Shown here: positions 14,045 through 43,600 of the stretch, piece after piece
Layout: every line of letters begins with the position of its first letter
Numbering within the stretch: the stretch's first letter is position 1
NCBI RefSeq assembly: GCF_932526225.1
Contig: NC_064037.1
Span: 7,112,203-7,176,202, forward strand
Length of the DNA stretch: 64,000 bases
Direction: 5' to 3'
Source of the DNA: Nematostella vectensis
Lineage: Eukaryota; Cnidaria; Anthozoa; Actiniaria; Edwardsiidae
The notes under the pieces: model-generated
What the model was told of the DNA's origin: nothing
The model's database searches: none
What the model saw: only the letters and a program-made list of their open reading frames with translations
Made by a program: the position numbers and the translations under genes

Positions 14045-14800
14045 CAGCTCACCCTTGCTCCCCTTTGTTCATCCCTGTTCTCAGTTTTTCGGTCAAGTTC
14101 ATATTCCTTGCTTTCCTTTTGTTCATCCCTGTTCTCAGTTTTTCTGTCAAGTTCATATTCCTTGCTCCCCTTTGAGCATCCATGTTCTCAGTTTTTCGGT
14201 CAAGTTCATATTCCTTGCTCCCCTATGAGCATCCATGTTCTCAGTTTTTCTGTCAAGTTCATATTCCTTGCTTTCCTTTTGTGCATCCATGTTCTCAGTT
14301 TTTCTGTCAAGTTCATATTCCTTGCTCCCCTATGAGCATCCATGTTCTCAGTTTTTCTGTCAAGTTCATATTCCTTGCTTTCCTTTTGTGCATCCATGTT
14401 CTCAGTTTTTCTGTCAAGTTCATATTCCTTGCTCCCCTATGAGCATCCCTGTTCTCAGTTTTTCGGTCAAGTTCATATTCCTTGCTCCCCTATGAGCATC
14501 CCTGTTCTCAGTTTTTCGGTCAAGTTCATATTCCTTGCTCCCCTATGAGCATCCCTGTTCTCAGTTTTTCGGTCAAGTTCATATTCCTTGCTCCCCTATG
14601 AGCATCCATGTTCTCAGTCTTTCTGTCAAGTTCATATTCCTTGCTTTCCTTTTGTGCATCCCTGTTCTCAGTTTTTCGGTCAAGTTCATATTCCTTGCTC
14701 CCCTTTGAGCATCCATGTTCTCAGTTTTTCGGTCAAGTTCATATTCCTTGCTTTCCTTTGTTCACCCCTGTTTTCACTTTTTTGGTCAAGTCCATATTCC
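14045..14800. repeat. 53-bp minisatellite, about 14 copies
   Basis: Unit of about 53 bp built on GTTCTCAGTTTTTCGGTCAAG, TTCATATTCCTTGCTCCCCT and ATGAGCATCC. Copies alternate between CCCTATGAGC and TTCCTTTTGTGC variants, suggesting blocks of two units were amplified. It decays on the right (14760-14920). Overlapping open frames on both strands are repeat artefacts. Confidence 0.95.
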
Positions 14801-15235
14801 TTACTCACACTTTCTACCCTTTGCTAACTTTGTTCTCCGTTGTTCGGCCAATTCGGTATTCATTGCTCACCCTTGCTCCCCTTTTATCGCCCCCGTATTT
14901 AGTTTTTCGATACAGATATAACATTTACTACGACATTCAAGATTTATAATAAGATAAAAGAACTCACGAGAACAATGCAGAATTCTAAAGGAATAAAGCG
15001 AAGTAACGCGCACAGGCTCACCGTTTTAATCCGTGTACACAAAAAAGACAAAACTGCTTGCTCACCACGCAACCTGCACGCAACCCGGTTCTATTCTAGG
15101 CATGGTATACGGCTGAAAGAAGTGTTTGAGGGTGACGCCTTTTTCGTGCAGGAAGTGCCCGACGTATTCCAGCATATAACGGGACAGTCTAATCTCTTTC
15201 CCATAGCGCGGAAAGGTACAAATGTGTGTGGGGAC

Positions 15236-15331
15236 AGGGGATATGCAACAGTCGTTAAAGCTTAGGCATGTATGTAAAAAGCAGGGGATATGCAACAGTC
15301 GTTAAAGCTTAGGCATGTATGTAAAAAGCAG
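15236..15331. repeat. Tandem duplication, about 46 bp x 2
   Basis: Two essentially identical copies starting at GGGGATATGCAACAGTCGTT and ending in ATGTAAAAAGCA. Adjacent sequence on both sides is unique. Confidence 0.9.
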
Positions 15332-15537
15332 TGCAAGAGCAGCTAGATCAGTAGAGTACTAGAGTAACTACTAGAGTCCCTAAAAAACGATAACATCATT
15401 ATTATAAAATAAAATAATGGCCGTTTCATAGTGGTACCACTGTGTTACGAGCAAACCCACGCACGAGGTCTCCTTTAACCTTTAGGTTCAATAACAACCA
15501 ATAGAGCGAGCTAATCCGGTATCAGGGGCAGAAGTGG

Positions 15538-15698
15538 CAGGGCCGTAGCAGGGTGGGGCACTGGGGGGCACGTCCCCCCCCCAATATTTTCGAAAATTAT
15601 ATGGAAAATGACAAGTGAGGGTGTGGCTGTGCCCCCCACTATTTTCTTAATGTTTCTGTATCGTGCCCCCCCCCTATAATTCGAGGCCTGCTACGGCT
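15538..15698. mobile_element. MITE with GGGCCGTAGCAGG terminal inverted repeats (copy A)
   Basis: Begins AGGGCCGTAGCAGG and ends CCTGCTACGGCT, near-perfect inverted termini. The interior has C-runs and the phrase TTCTTAATGTTTCTGTATCG, shared with 39729-39870. About 160 bp with no coding capacity, so a small non-autonomous DNA element. Confidence 0.75.
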
Positions 15699-17044
15699 AT
15701 GAGTGGTATTCGAGCGCCGAGGCGATAGGCAACAAAAAACGAATAGGCAACAATAAAAAGGTAGATGAGTATTGAATCTAAACCTGTAAGCCACCGTATC
15801 TGAAGACATTTAGACAGAGCAATAATAATATTTTTAATAAAACTATACAAACTGCGCGTAACAGATGATTTTCAAATAGCAATAAAATTAGGGGCGTTCT
15901 ATTCTTATCATTAACCAATAGGCCGTGTATAGATATTTCCCAGAATGCAAAGTAAAAAGCGCAAGTTGCTGGTTTTTTGGATCCTGGACAGTATTTGATC
16001 CTGGACACATTGTTTGATTCAGGTCACTATGAGTGATCTCGGTCGCTTTTTCTCACTTCAGTTTGGTAGACTGGAGTAATAGCTTCTTCAAGGCTTTTCA
16101 TGGTAATAGGTAGCTCCTCTCCACAAAATTTTGTATCTCATGTACCCCTTTGTGCTATCCATTAATCCTGACGAAACACTGATTATTAATTGAGAATTAT
16201 TAATATTATTTTGAGTAAGGAAATCGACTTTTTCGGGGTCAACATGGCACATATTAGAAATCGCGATTGGACAAAAGCCGTGTGTCTCGGGCCAGCCAAG
16301 ACATCTGACTCTAAGCCCTGTAGTCTTATGTAAAATAAGTCATTTCCATATACAGAAAAAGTTTATGATTTTAAGACTGTCCAAGTAATAAAACGGCGTG
16401 ACAATTTGGTCACCATGCAGCCAGAGACAAGGCCCAAGTTACATAACGACAAGGCGTGACGGCCTGTCAAGATACGGGGTCACGGCGAGCGTCAAATTAC
16501 ATTTGACATGAGGACATGGTGTGACGGCGTAGTCACGTTTCGACACGGAACGGCGTCACGTCACTTAACAAAATGGGTAAAATGTATGTCATACGAAAAA
16601 TGCTGTTCCGGACACAAGTTAAAGTCACAAAAATCAAAACTACAAGCAACGAAGGTTACTCGGTAACACATGGAATCACCCGTCCCATCAAGCGGCTGTC
16701 AGAGTATGACGCGTTACCATGGCCACATTGACAGTTTTGAAAGCCAATCAGAACACGAGAAGCTTGTTATATGATCGACATGAGCTTCACAAGCCAGCCA
16801 GCGCTTCACTGTGCATCAGAAAACGACAGAATTCCTCCAAGTTATGGATTTCGTGTCAATAAAAACTGAGGACCTTGCAAGATTATCAGCCAACTTGAAA
16901 CTTTGTCTAGGTGGCAACGGTAGCACGCGTCGCCTGCTGCATCTGGAATTCGGTTTCTATTGTGCATATCTCACTAATTCCCTAACAGTACTCTATTTCT
17001 GCAAACAATACTTTGCTTTTAACCGAAGTCATTTGATATATTGA
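15699..17044. other. Intergenic, 3' flank of FAM135
   Basis: No gene recognised. Around 16390-16570 the hexamer-like phrases GGCGTGAC and GTCACG recur at irregular spacing, which could be a degenerate repeat. The 3' UTR of the minus-strand FAM135 gene must begin here, but no convincing poly(A) signal was located. Confidence 0.4.
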
Positions 17045-31805
<14,761 letters not shown>

Positions 31806-32872
31806 GATTCTTTTCGCTTTCAAGCCCCTCGATTGCTCTCGATACCGCGTTGAATGGGTAGCCAAAGATCATAAACAACCCCCAATAATCCCAGACATCA
31901 ATAGAACACCAGTCAAACATTCGAATGAAGCTGATACGATGGAGTCATTGCTCTTGTTCGAACGAATCTCTGGATAACAATAAGAAAATTATTAAAACTA
32001 TATTACTTATCGGATACATTGAATAATATTCTCTTGTATTTACACCATTAAGTATTATATTTTTCAGCTCACATGTCTCGTTATAAAATATTTACGCTGT
32101 GATTTTTAAAACACTTAAATAATCACACAGAAATGTAAATACAGAGGAAAGTAGCACTTAATATTTTGCTTATCAATCAGGGAAAGTTAGCCGAGACTCA
32201 GGGACAATCGTTAAAATTGGCATGCGTTCTTACGGAACAACTATCGTAATACGCTTGTGACACTAGGTGGAAAATTTGAAAAGAATGTTTTACGATCTTT
32301 ATCCATTTCCCTCCATGGCATGAATTCAGAGTCAGCAGATGTATGTCATATGCTTAATTATCAATTTAAAAAATATGATGTTTATATCTAAATTCAACGC
32401 GTCTATAAATAATGACAAACTGATTTTCATTTGACGTTATAAACTCAAGAGTTTAACTCCGGTTGGGCACAACTCGTCAAACAACTCAGCCGTAAAATCA
32501 CGCAAAACTTTAAAAATAAAAACGCCATCCCAGTCAAACTATAATGAAACACTTATTTGTGGTTAAGGCAACTATAGCATTTTTTTCTTATAATTGATTT
32601 TAGGTCCAAAAGTACCTTATGAGATGAATATCTTCTTCCTTCGACTTCGTTGTTCCTCCATTTTGTTTTCGTTTTCGAGATGGGCACCAAAGGAAACTTG
32701 GGATCCCTTTGTCTATGTTTGCACGAAAGAGACTGAAAAAGGCCTGAATTTACTCCGTTGCTCGGTAACCGACGTTGTTTCTGTCACGTGACCTGTTGCT
32801 ATATATTCAGCCATCTTGAGTCGCAACACACAACAGAGTTTTCTTTTGAGCAGTCTAAACTCTGAATCCAAA
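31806..32872. promoter_or_regulatory. Divergent intergenic/promoter region between FAM135 and PPP1R42
   Basis: Both genes start outward from this 1067-bp gap. The first FAM135 codons (MGDLQATIEIAVEF) fix the left side. On the right, an E-box (CACGTG, 32785-32790) and TATATATTC near 32800 precede the PPP1R42 ATG. No other gene seen. Confidence 0.5.
32757..32769 (+). promoter_or_regulatory. X-box-like RFX site upstream of PPP1R42
   Basis: GTTGCTCGGTAAC is an inverted repeat (half-sites GTTGCT and GTTACC, 1-bp spacer) about 105-115 bp before the PPP1R42 ATG. RFX factors recognise such sites and drive ciliary genes in animals. Spacing differs from the strict 14-mer, so support is moderate. Confidence 0.45.
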
Positions 32873-35996
<3,124 letters not shown>

Positions 35997-36230
35997 AAAC
36001 ACATGGACTGTCATATCCAAAATAATATGTAATAGAAATATTTATAAATTTTACCTGTATGGGTGCTAAGCGTGAAAAAGAAAAAGGAATAAGAAAAAAA
36101 ATATTATTAGAAATTATAATAAATTGGCCCTTTGCGTTGTAATTTAGACCAAGAAATAGATATAAAAGTTTGTAAATTAGTTGATATGTATTATATTGTA
36201 AATACGAAATTATAAGGTTATTTACCAATG

Positions 36231-36236
36231 AATAAA
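36231..36236 (+). terminator. Poly(A) signal candidate of PPP1R42
   Basis: AATAAA 235 bp after the PPP1R42 stop, in AT-rich sequence with a second AATAAA shortly downstream (about 36268). Confidence 0.5.
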
Positions 36237-37147
36237 CAGTCGTCAGGTTTTGTAAATATGTTTTTGAATAAAAAAATGTTTTAATTTTAACTTTTTAGAT
36301 GTATATATTTGTGTTGGTAGCAAATCTCTTTCATGATGTCTTATATAGAAAACTTCATGCTTGAGGATTAGGATCATGCTTGAGGAGGCTCTTGTTCTCA
36401 GGGTAGGGATAAGAAAAACCGACACTCGTAAATATTAATAGATACAGATAAGTCTCAGGGAGATATTGGTTGCTGATTTCTCAAAGATAAGGTGGTGAAT
36501 ACCCGGTATTATTTTTTGGCTACGATGGTAGGCGCACTCTGATTGGATAAGCGGGCGAGAATCCTACGATATTGCCCGCGGGCAGTTTCGGAAATTTTCC
36601 CGCCGCGGTCTCTTTTTACAAGCTAAATCGACCAAAAAAAATAACGGATCTTAGGAGTTTAATTATCGTGGCGGCTTACATATTCTAAAGTCCTCCCGCG
36701 CAATGGGATGGCGTACTCAAAGATGCGCTTTCAGCAGCGAAAGTTAGAGACCTTGAGAGTGCTCGTTTACAATGCCGCTCGTATGCAACGAAGTTTACTC
36801 GTAAGTAGGCAAAAGAAAGTCTCCACTTTGCTATTACAATTTTGATGTGCTACATCTCAACTAATTCAAGAAAGTGTAGAGTCCTATTATTTACAACACG
36901 GATTATCATAACAAAATAGCTTTCTTGTGGCTTCCTTTCGGAATCGAACAGATTCTTGTAAATGGTAACAAGGCGGCTTCGTGTCACCGCCCAACAATAA
37001 GACCACCTGTGAAAACGCGAACTACATTCACACATCCGCGCGAAAAAAAAATCACAACAGGGCTGTCCGAACCGTCATAGATGTACTACAAAACTACAAA
37101 TAACTGAACTTCGTCACAAATGCTTCTAGCTGAGTGGTTTAGTAAAA
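36237..37147. other. Intergenic DNA between PPP1R42 and the FN2 gene
   Basis: No gene recognised. A GC-rich patch (GCCCGCGGGCAG, 36570-36605) might mark a promoter. The open frames are short and unsupported. Confidence 0.4.
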
Positions 37148-39222
37148 ATGGTGCCTTATAAGCACTTGTGGGTCTTAGTGGTGATACTGTGCTGTGATTT
37201 GCTGAGTCAAGCGAAGGCACTGGCGATAAGAGTCAAAAGGTTCGACAACACAGGACCGGGTAAGCCCTGCAGATTGGTATAAACTAAAAGTCCTTTTTGT
37301 GAAGTCTACAAGTTCCTGAGTTTAAAATCTCCCTATCGTGCTATGATAATTGTTTGGGCGATTAATATTCTTAGTCACGCTCGAATGATAACAGATCTGG
37401 TACAGTTTCCTATTTGTAGCGTTTCCATGATAATAAGTGGAAACCGCGTACCATTCTCAGTGCTGCGCGCAGAGTTATTTGATAACTGACGGATCAAGGC
37501 AAAATCTCTTGAAAACGAAATCCAGCAAACAGAAACAAACAAGCAAATTTGTTATGAAAAGATCGAATTCCAAGGGGGAAATGGCAAATCAATCAACTAG
37601 CTGCAAGGAATTAGTTAGGCTCCTAACTTCACGTCTAATATCAAATGGTGGCGTAAGGCTGGCGTAGCGCGCGGGATAAATAGCCTGCTAGCCGGCTATC
37701 ATTGTGGGTTATTTGGAAATGTTTTATTTTCGAATATTGGGAGCCCTGTGCGCGCGCGAAGGCAGAGGTGCGCTGGGCACAGGGTTCCCAATATTCGAAA
37801 ATAAAACATTTCCAAATAACCCACAATGATAGCCGGCTAGCAGGCTACGGGATAACGGGATAGATATAGAAGAATGAAAACTGTTCTCTTCGTGAGTATA
37901 TGCCCAAAGACACCTCAACTACGACTACCGTAGGTTCCTATAAATTGATATGGTCCCTAATCAGCGCTAATGCTTCCCCTTCCTAACGTTAAACGCATTT
38001 GCTTCAAGCAAAGCTCACAGACTTAGATAAAGAGACGGACGGTGCGTTTGACGGAGTGGAAAGGGGAGGCATGGTGCTGCGTCTGCTTCAGGCGCAAACA
38101 CAGGCCCCCTTGGCCGCCAAAAAGTGGGTCATTTCTTATTAACCTTCAAATACTATGATTTTTCCATATGATACCTTTGACTTCTTTTGATTAAAACTTA
38201 TGTAATATAACATATGAAGACAATTTTTATGGTTGATAGCAAAACGGAAAACAATACTTTTCGATCTAATTTTGAACTAGGTTCTTGACCGCGGGTGTTT
38301 ACTGTTTGTATTATTTTCAGTAAGCTGTGTCAACCTCAACTTTATCAATAAACTCGACAAACCGTTCAGGCTCTGGAAAACAGTATCCGAACAAGAGTTT
38401 AAAGGGTTCATTGTAAAAGGCAAGTCCCTTGAACTCAAAACCTTAGTCAGCAAGCGCATGCGCGGAAAGCCTGTGAAATACAGCGCTGTTCCACTTGATG
38501 ACAGCTCGCGGGCTCAGCTGCTGCTAAATGGCGAAGATTCCTTGGCCGTTCTGCCATTCGATTGTGCAGACAACTTCGTCAACGTAGAAGTTACATACAA
38601 ATCAGGTGAAGGCGTGTTCTAGCAGGAACTTTAATGAGGGTGGGATGTTTGCGAATGACAACAGTTGAAATATTTTGTACAAATATTTTTTTCCAATTTA
38701 AGGAACGGGAAAATATGACAACAGCTATATGGGTAAGCATCCACATTCATTTTTGTTTTAATATTGTGTATCTAGAGTGGGTTACTTCGTTTGCTAACTT
38801 TTGAACAAGTGACCCAGTGTGTATGAGGGGGGGAGGGGTAACCACCAGGGAACTGTCCATCTGATAATAAAGGCACTGCCTAAAAGCGGATCCAGCATAT
38901 CTACACCCCACCCCTCTAAAAAAGAATAATAAACATTCATAAAAATGAAAAAATGAATAAATGCGTATATTTTCCGATCATAAACTCAGTGTTTTGAAAA
39001 ATATTTTAAGAAAGGGCGCGGTGATCAAAGAAAGAAATTGATGTTTGTTATGCAGGTTGTCTAGAGACAGTTGGAGGAAACTCAAAGGGCAAGTGCTGTA
39101 GCTTTCCGTTCATCTACAAGGACACCTTATACAACCACTGCACCATGAAAGACAGCCCGGCCCTGTGGTGCGCGACACGGCTGAGCTACGACACGCATAA
39201 AGAATGGGGTTTTTGTAAATAG
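37148..39222 (+). CDS. Small secreted protein with C-terminal fibronectin type II domain, 197 aa
   Basis: Exons 37148-37259, 38321-38605, 38703-38732 and 39056-39222; 594 nt, all phases matching. Residues 1-24 form a signal peptide (hydrophobic LWVLVVILCCDLL, then AKA), so the product is extracellular. A VKR dibasic stretch follows. Residues about 38-132 are an unrecognised domain with two cysteines (VSC..., FDCADNF). Residues 143-197 are a fibronectin type II module: GGNSKGKCCSFPF, YNHC, ALWCAT, SYD...WGFC, with the four framework cysteines and aromatic residues in place. FN2 modules bind collagen or phospholipid choline in vertebrate proteins; the ligand here is unknown. Such a small protein with a single FN2 is unusual. 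AATAAA lies at 39321. Confidence 0.88.
37680..37850. mobile_element. Foldback MITE with about 65-70-bp near-perfect arms
   Basis: The left arm TAGCCTGCTAGCCGGCTATC...GGGAGCCCTGTGC is inverted almost exactly at 37777-37849. The loop of about 30 nt contains GCGCGCGAAGGC. It lies in the first intron of the FN2 gene. Outer ends TAGCCTGCT...AGCAGGCTA are shared in style with 55908-56115. Confidence 0.85.
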
Positions 39223-39320
39223 GACACATAAGAACTAAGTAATAACAGGTTGGGCTGTGACAAGCATGAACAGATAAAGAATGGGAATTCGGTAAATTGG
39301 GACAGAAACGCAAAACAAAT

Positions 39321-39326
39321 AATAAA
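39321..39326 (+). terminator. Poly(A) signal candidate of the FN2 gene
   Basis: AATAAA about 100 bp after the TAG stop at 39220-39222. Confidence 0.5.
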
Positions 39327-39728
39327 ATACGTGAAACTCCAAAATGTTCGGTAAAATTTAATCCATCACGATCAAAAACCCCCCAAAACATTAAATATCA
39401 AAGCTGGATAGCTTGTGTAACATATGGTCTATTAGAATGAAACTCGACAGGTTTAATGGTTGCACAGAGCACATTTACGCCGAAACCTGATCGTCGCCAA
39501 CTTTGACCAACTCCGACCTCGACCAAAACCAGAACTAGAAATGGAACTGGTAGTCGGTTCTAAAGGGGAACTATTCGTATGTGTGAGTGACCTCTCTGCC
39601 AAGATTCCCTGATGTAATGTGGAAGCTCTTAGCTCAAGGGGGGAGGGACAAGGAGAAGGCTGGAGGAGCAAAATGGCGTAAGTTAGAGGGTGCGGAGGAC
39701 AGCATCATCTGATGGGATACGTGGTCCA

Positions 39729-39870
39729 CAGGGCCGTAGCAAATTAAAAAATATATACAAGGAAATGACCAGTAGGGGCGTGGCTCTGCCCCCACCCCAA
39801 TGTTTTCTTAATGTTTCTGTATCGTGCCCCCCCCCCCCCACCCCCATAACTCGAGTCCTGCTACGACTAC
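39729..39870. mobile_element. MITE with GGGCCGTAGCA termini (copy B)
   Basis: Starts AGGGCCGTAGCAAATT and ends GAGTCCTGCTACGAC. Shares TTCTTAATGTTTCTGTATCG and C-run structure with 15538-15698, but the left interior is shorter. It lies between the convergent FN2 and MAM genes; the rest of 39330-40287 shows no gene. Confidence 0.7.
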
Positions 39871-40287
39871 GATTCATAACATTGATAAGCTAAAAGACCC
39901 ACCATGAAACATGCAATGTAATTTACGAGATTTCACGAGATCCATCAAATGCTACTTTTTATCAGGTGATGCGAGTAATAGAATGTCTATACTATCAATG
40001 ATAGGGTACTTTCTGTTTCGTCTTAGGCAATGGTGCGTTGTGGTCGTGATGTTCATGGTAAACTAATTTCGTGATTCATCTTCTTCTAATAAGCTTCTTT
40101 ATCTAATAAACTGCCGTGCGTGTACAATATACATCAACTTTAGTTTAGCCATGGTTACATTACAAATTGGCTCCTTTTCGATGTTATCGTTCCATCCTTT
40201 TTTCTTTATACATATAATCTTTTAACAATGCCCACGAGATGTTTCGCCAATATCAAATAAGCCTCGTTTAGATGTCTAAAGGGACTC

Positions 40288-40547
40288 TCACTGTCTATTC
40301 ACCAGACGCGTCCACTTCCCTAAGTTAAGCGCCGAGCAATAAGCCTCCTGTGAGAATCTAATGTCGTCAACGGCAATATCACTGTAGTAGCCATTTCCTC
40401 GAACGGCCTCAATCACAATCTGTAAATAAACAACGATATGACTAACAGCATATCAACAACGACAGAGACAGCAACAATAGCTGCAAAAAGCAATTTCGAC
40501 AACAACCGTAACTATATATCATCAACAGGGATTATAATGACAGCAAC

Positions 40548-40610
<63 letters not shown>

Positions 40611-43600
40611 AGGGAGGGAGGGAGGGAGGGAGGGAGGGAGGGAGGGAGGGAGGGAGGGAGGGAGGGAGGGAGGGAGGGAGGGAGGGAGGGAGGGAGGGAG
40701 GGAGGGAGGGAGGGAGGGAGGGAGGGAGGGAGGGAGGGAGGGAGGGAGGGAGGGAGGGAGGGAGGGAGGGAGGGAGGGAGGGAGGGAGGGAGGGAGGGAG
40801 GGAGGGAGGGAGGGAGGGAGGGAGGGAGGGAGGGAGGGAGGGAGGGAGGGAGGGAGGGAGGGAGGGAGGGAGGGAGGGAGGGAGGGAGGGAGGGAGGGAG
40901 GGAGGGAGGGAGGGAGGGAGGGAGGGAGGGAGGGAGGGAGGGAGGGAGGGAGGGAGGGAGGGAGGGAGAGAGGGAGGGAGAGAGGGAGAGAGAGAGGGAG
41001 AGAGAGAGAGAGACCGCTCTCACCGTTTCGCCCTTTGTGACCTTGAATGATTGCTGGAATGTCTGCCACTTCGTCGGGTCCTTTCTCGGTTGGCCGCGCA
41101 CCTGCCAGATCACCCTTCTTTTCCGTGCTGCGTCTTTAGGTTCAATGGTATAAACGCTCAGCGATCCCATGTTAGATCCTTGCATGTGGTAGAAAAAACG
41201 CATGCACAGGCTGGTATCCACCTCGATGGTAAGGAATAAACGTGCGAAGTCGTTCATTGCTGCCGGGCTTGAGGCCTCCAAGTAGCCGTACATGGCTGAT
41301 AGGGCATAAAAAGAATTTTGATAAAAAGAATTTTTTTCTGATTATTATCAGAAAACTGCCATTCCCTCGCCATGAAACCTTCTGTCTGCTGCCACAGTAA
41401 TGGGGTTCCTGTGTAATTTGAGCTTGAAAGCGAGGCAGGTCAGAAGCTGAAAATCCTGGTTACAAGGGCTTGAATGCAATGGTATTGGTATGAAAATCGT
41501 CATCATTATTGTCATAATCAATACCATTATCATTCCTTTATCATCATCCTCACAATCATCTTGATCACCTTATTATCATCTCCACTCATTATCAAAAGTG
41601 TCATCATCGCCTTAACAATCATCATCATCATCATCAACATCATCACTGCCGTCGGCTTTATCATCTTCATTACAACCAATTCAGACCTATTATTGTTGTT
41701 TCTGCTATCATCGCCCTTGTCATCATCATCATTATCACCTCTCTAGCGCCCTACTCACCCCCCTCGGCCGCCTTCATGGGTCCGGTATAAGTTGATTGGG
41801 TTTGGCCTTTAATAAACTCCCATTCTCTCTGAGTCCTCCTTGTCCTCCAGTCATAGACTTCCCGTCCTGCTTTCCACAGGCAGCCCATTATATTGTCGCC
41901 ATCTCTGCATTTTCTCTCGGTGCATTTCTCGAAGTTGCAGTTGTCTGTGTGATATCGTAGATTGGAAAGAGATTAATACAGTGGTTAAGAATTGTGAGAC
42001 TTGATTGGGAGCGACAAAGGTTTTGGAATATAATTTCCTATCTGAACTCTTTATTCAACACTTTGTTTTTTCGCCATATTGGTTGATTTCAATACCTTAC
42101 TCTGATTTGGATAAAAAGAGTAGTTGACCCTTGTTTTACCCGTGAAGATACTTTCAACGGGATATGACCTTTGCGGCGCGGGCACACCACAGGTTGAACG
42201 TGAGTTTACTTACATAGCGGCATGACATTTGTTCGTGAGGCTACGCTTACCACAGGTTGACCGTGTGGTACGTAGAGGCTACTTACATTGCGACAAGACC
42301 TTGGCTGCGCTAATCTTGCTCCCTTGATCGCCACCACCACATTTTCCTCGGTGAACCTCTAGCGAGTCAAGGGCGAAGTCCGACTCAAACGTGGGCCCTC
42401 GGGTAGCGGCAATGGAGATCTACACACGACAAAAACACAATGGACGTTTTCACCTATTTGAAAAAAATGTGTGAAATTGCAAATGCCAATCACCATCACC
42501 ATCACCATCACCATCACCATCACCATCACCATCACCATCACCATCACCATCACCATCACCATCACCATCACCATCACCATCACCATCACCATCACCATCA
42601 CCATCACCATCACCATCATCACCATCACCATCACCATCACCATCACCATCACCATCACCATCACCACCATCACCATCACCATCACCACCATCACCATCAC
42701 CATTACCATCACCATCATCACCATCACCATCACCATCACCACCATCACCATCACCACCATCACCATCACCATCATCACCATCACCATCACCATCACCACC
42801 ATCACCATCACCACCATCACCATCACCATTACCACCATCACCATCATCACCATCACCATCACCATCACCATCACCATCACCATCACCATCACCATCACCA
42901 TCACCATCACCATCACCATCACCATCACCATCACCATCACCATCACCATCACCATCACCATCACCATCACCATCACCATCACCATCACCATCACCATCAC
43001 CATCACCATCACCATCACCATCACCATCACCATCACCATCACCATCACCATCACCATCACCATCACCATCACCATCACCATCACCATCACCATCACCATC
43101 ACCATCACCATCACCATCACCATCATCATCATCATCACCATCACCATCATCACCATCATCACCATCATCACCATCACCATCACCACCACATCACCATCAC
43201 CTACCACATAATCATTGCTTGGCTACACAACCTACCACATAATCATTGCTTGGCTACACAACCTACCACATAATCATTGCTTGGCTACACAACCTACCAC
43301 ATAATCATTGCTTGGCTACACAACCTACCACATAATCATTGCTTGGCTACACAACCTACCACATAATCATTGCCCTTGATGCTGACGATGGCCTCGCGCC
43401 ACAGGTCGCCCATGTCTCCAGTCTGGTTCCACACGACCTTCCACCCATCTCCTGCTCTCTCCTTCATGTCCACGGTAAGATTACCCATTCCTGCCCCGTT
43501 CATATGGTACATCATCTTCAAACACACTTCACCCCGCAAGGGCGCATTCAGTACTAAGCGAGCCACGTCTCCAGCCTTTAGTTCTGACGCCTCCACGTAG

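Noticed and set aside
14045-14800. Possible CRISPR-like array
   Set aside because: Units are contiguous 53-bp tandem repeats with no unique spacers, in a eukaryotic genome.
40438-41293. Long GREG/PSLP-type frames on both strands
   Set aside because: Translation of (GGGA)n; only the 41295-41024 part is a real MAM exon.
42440-43273. Poly-histidine, Ile-Thr and Met-Val open frames
   Set aside because: Direct translation of a CACCAT microsatellite inside a MAM-gene intron.
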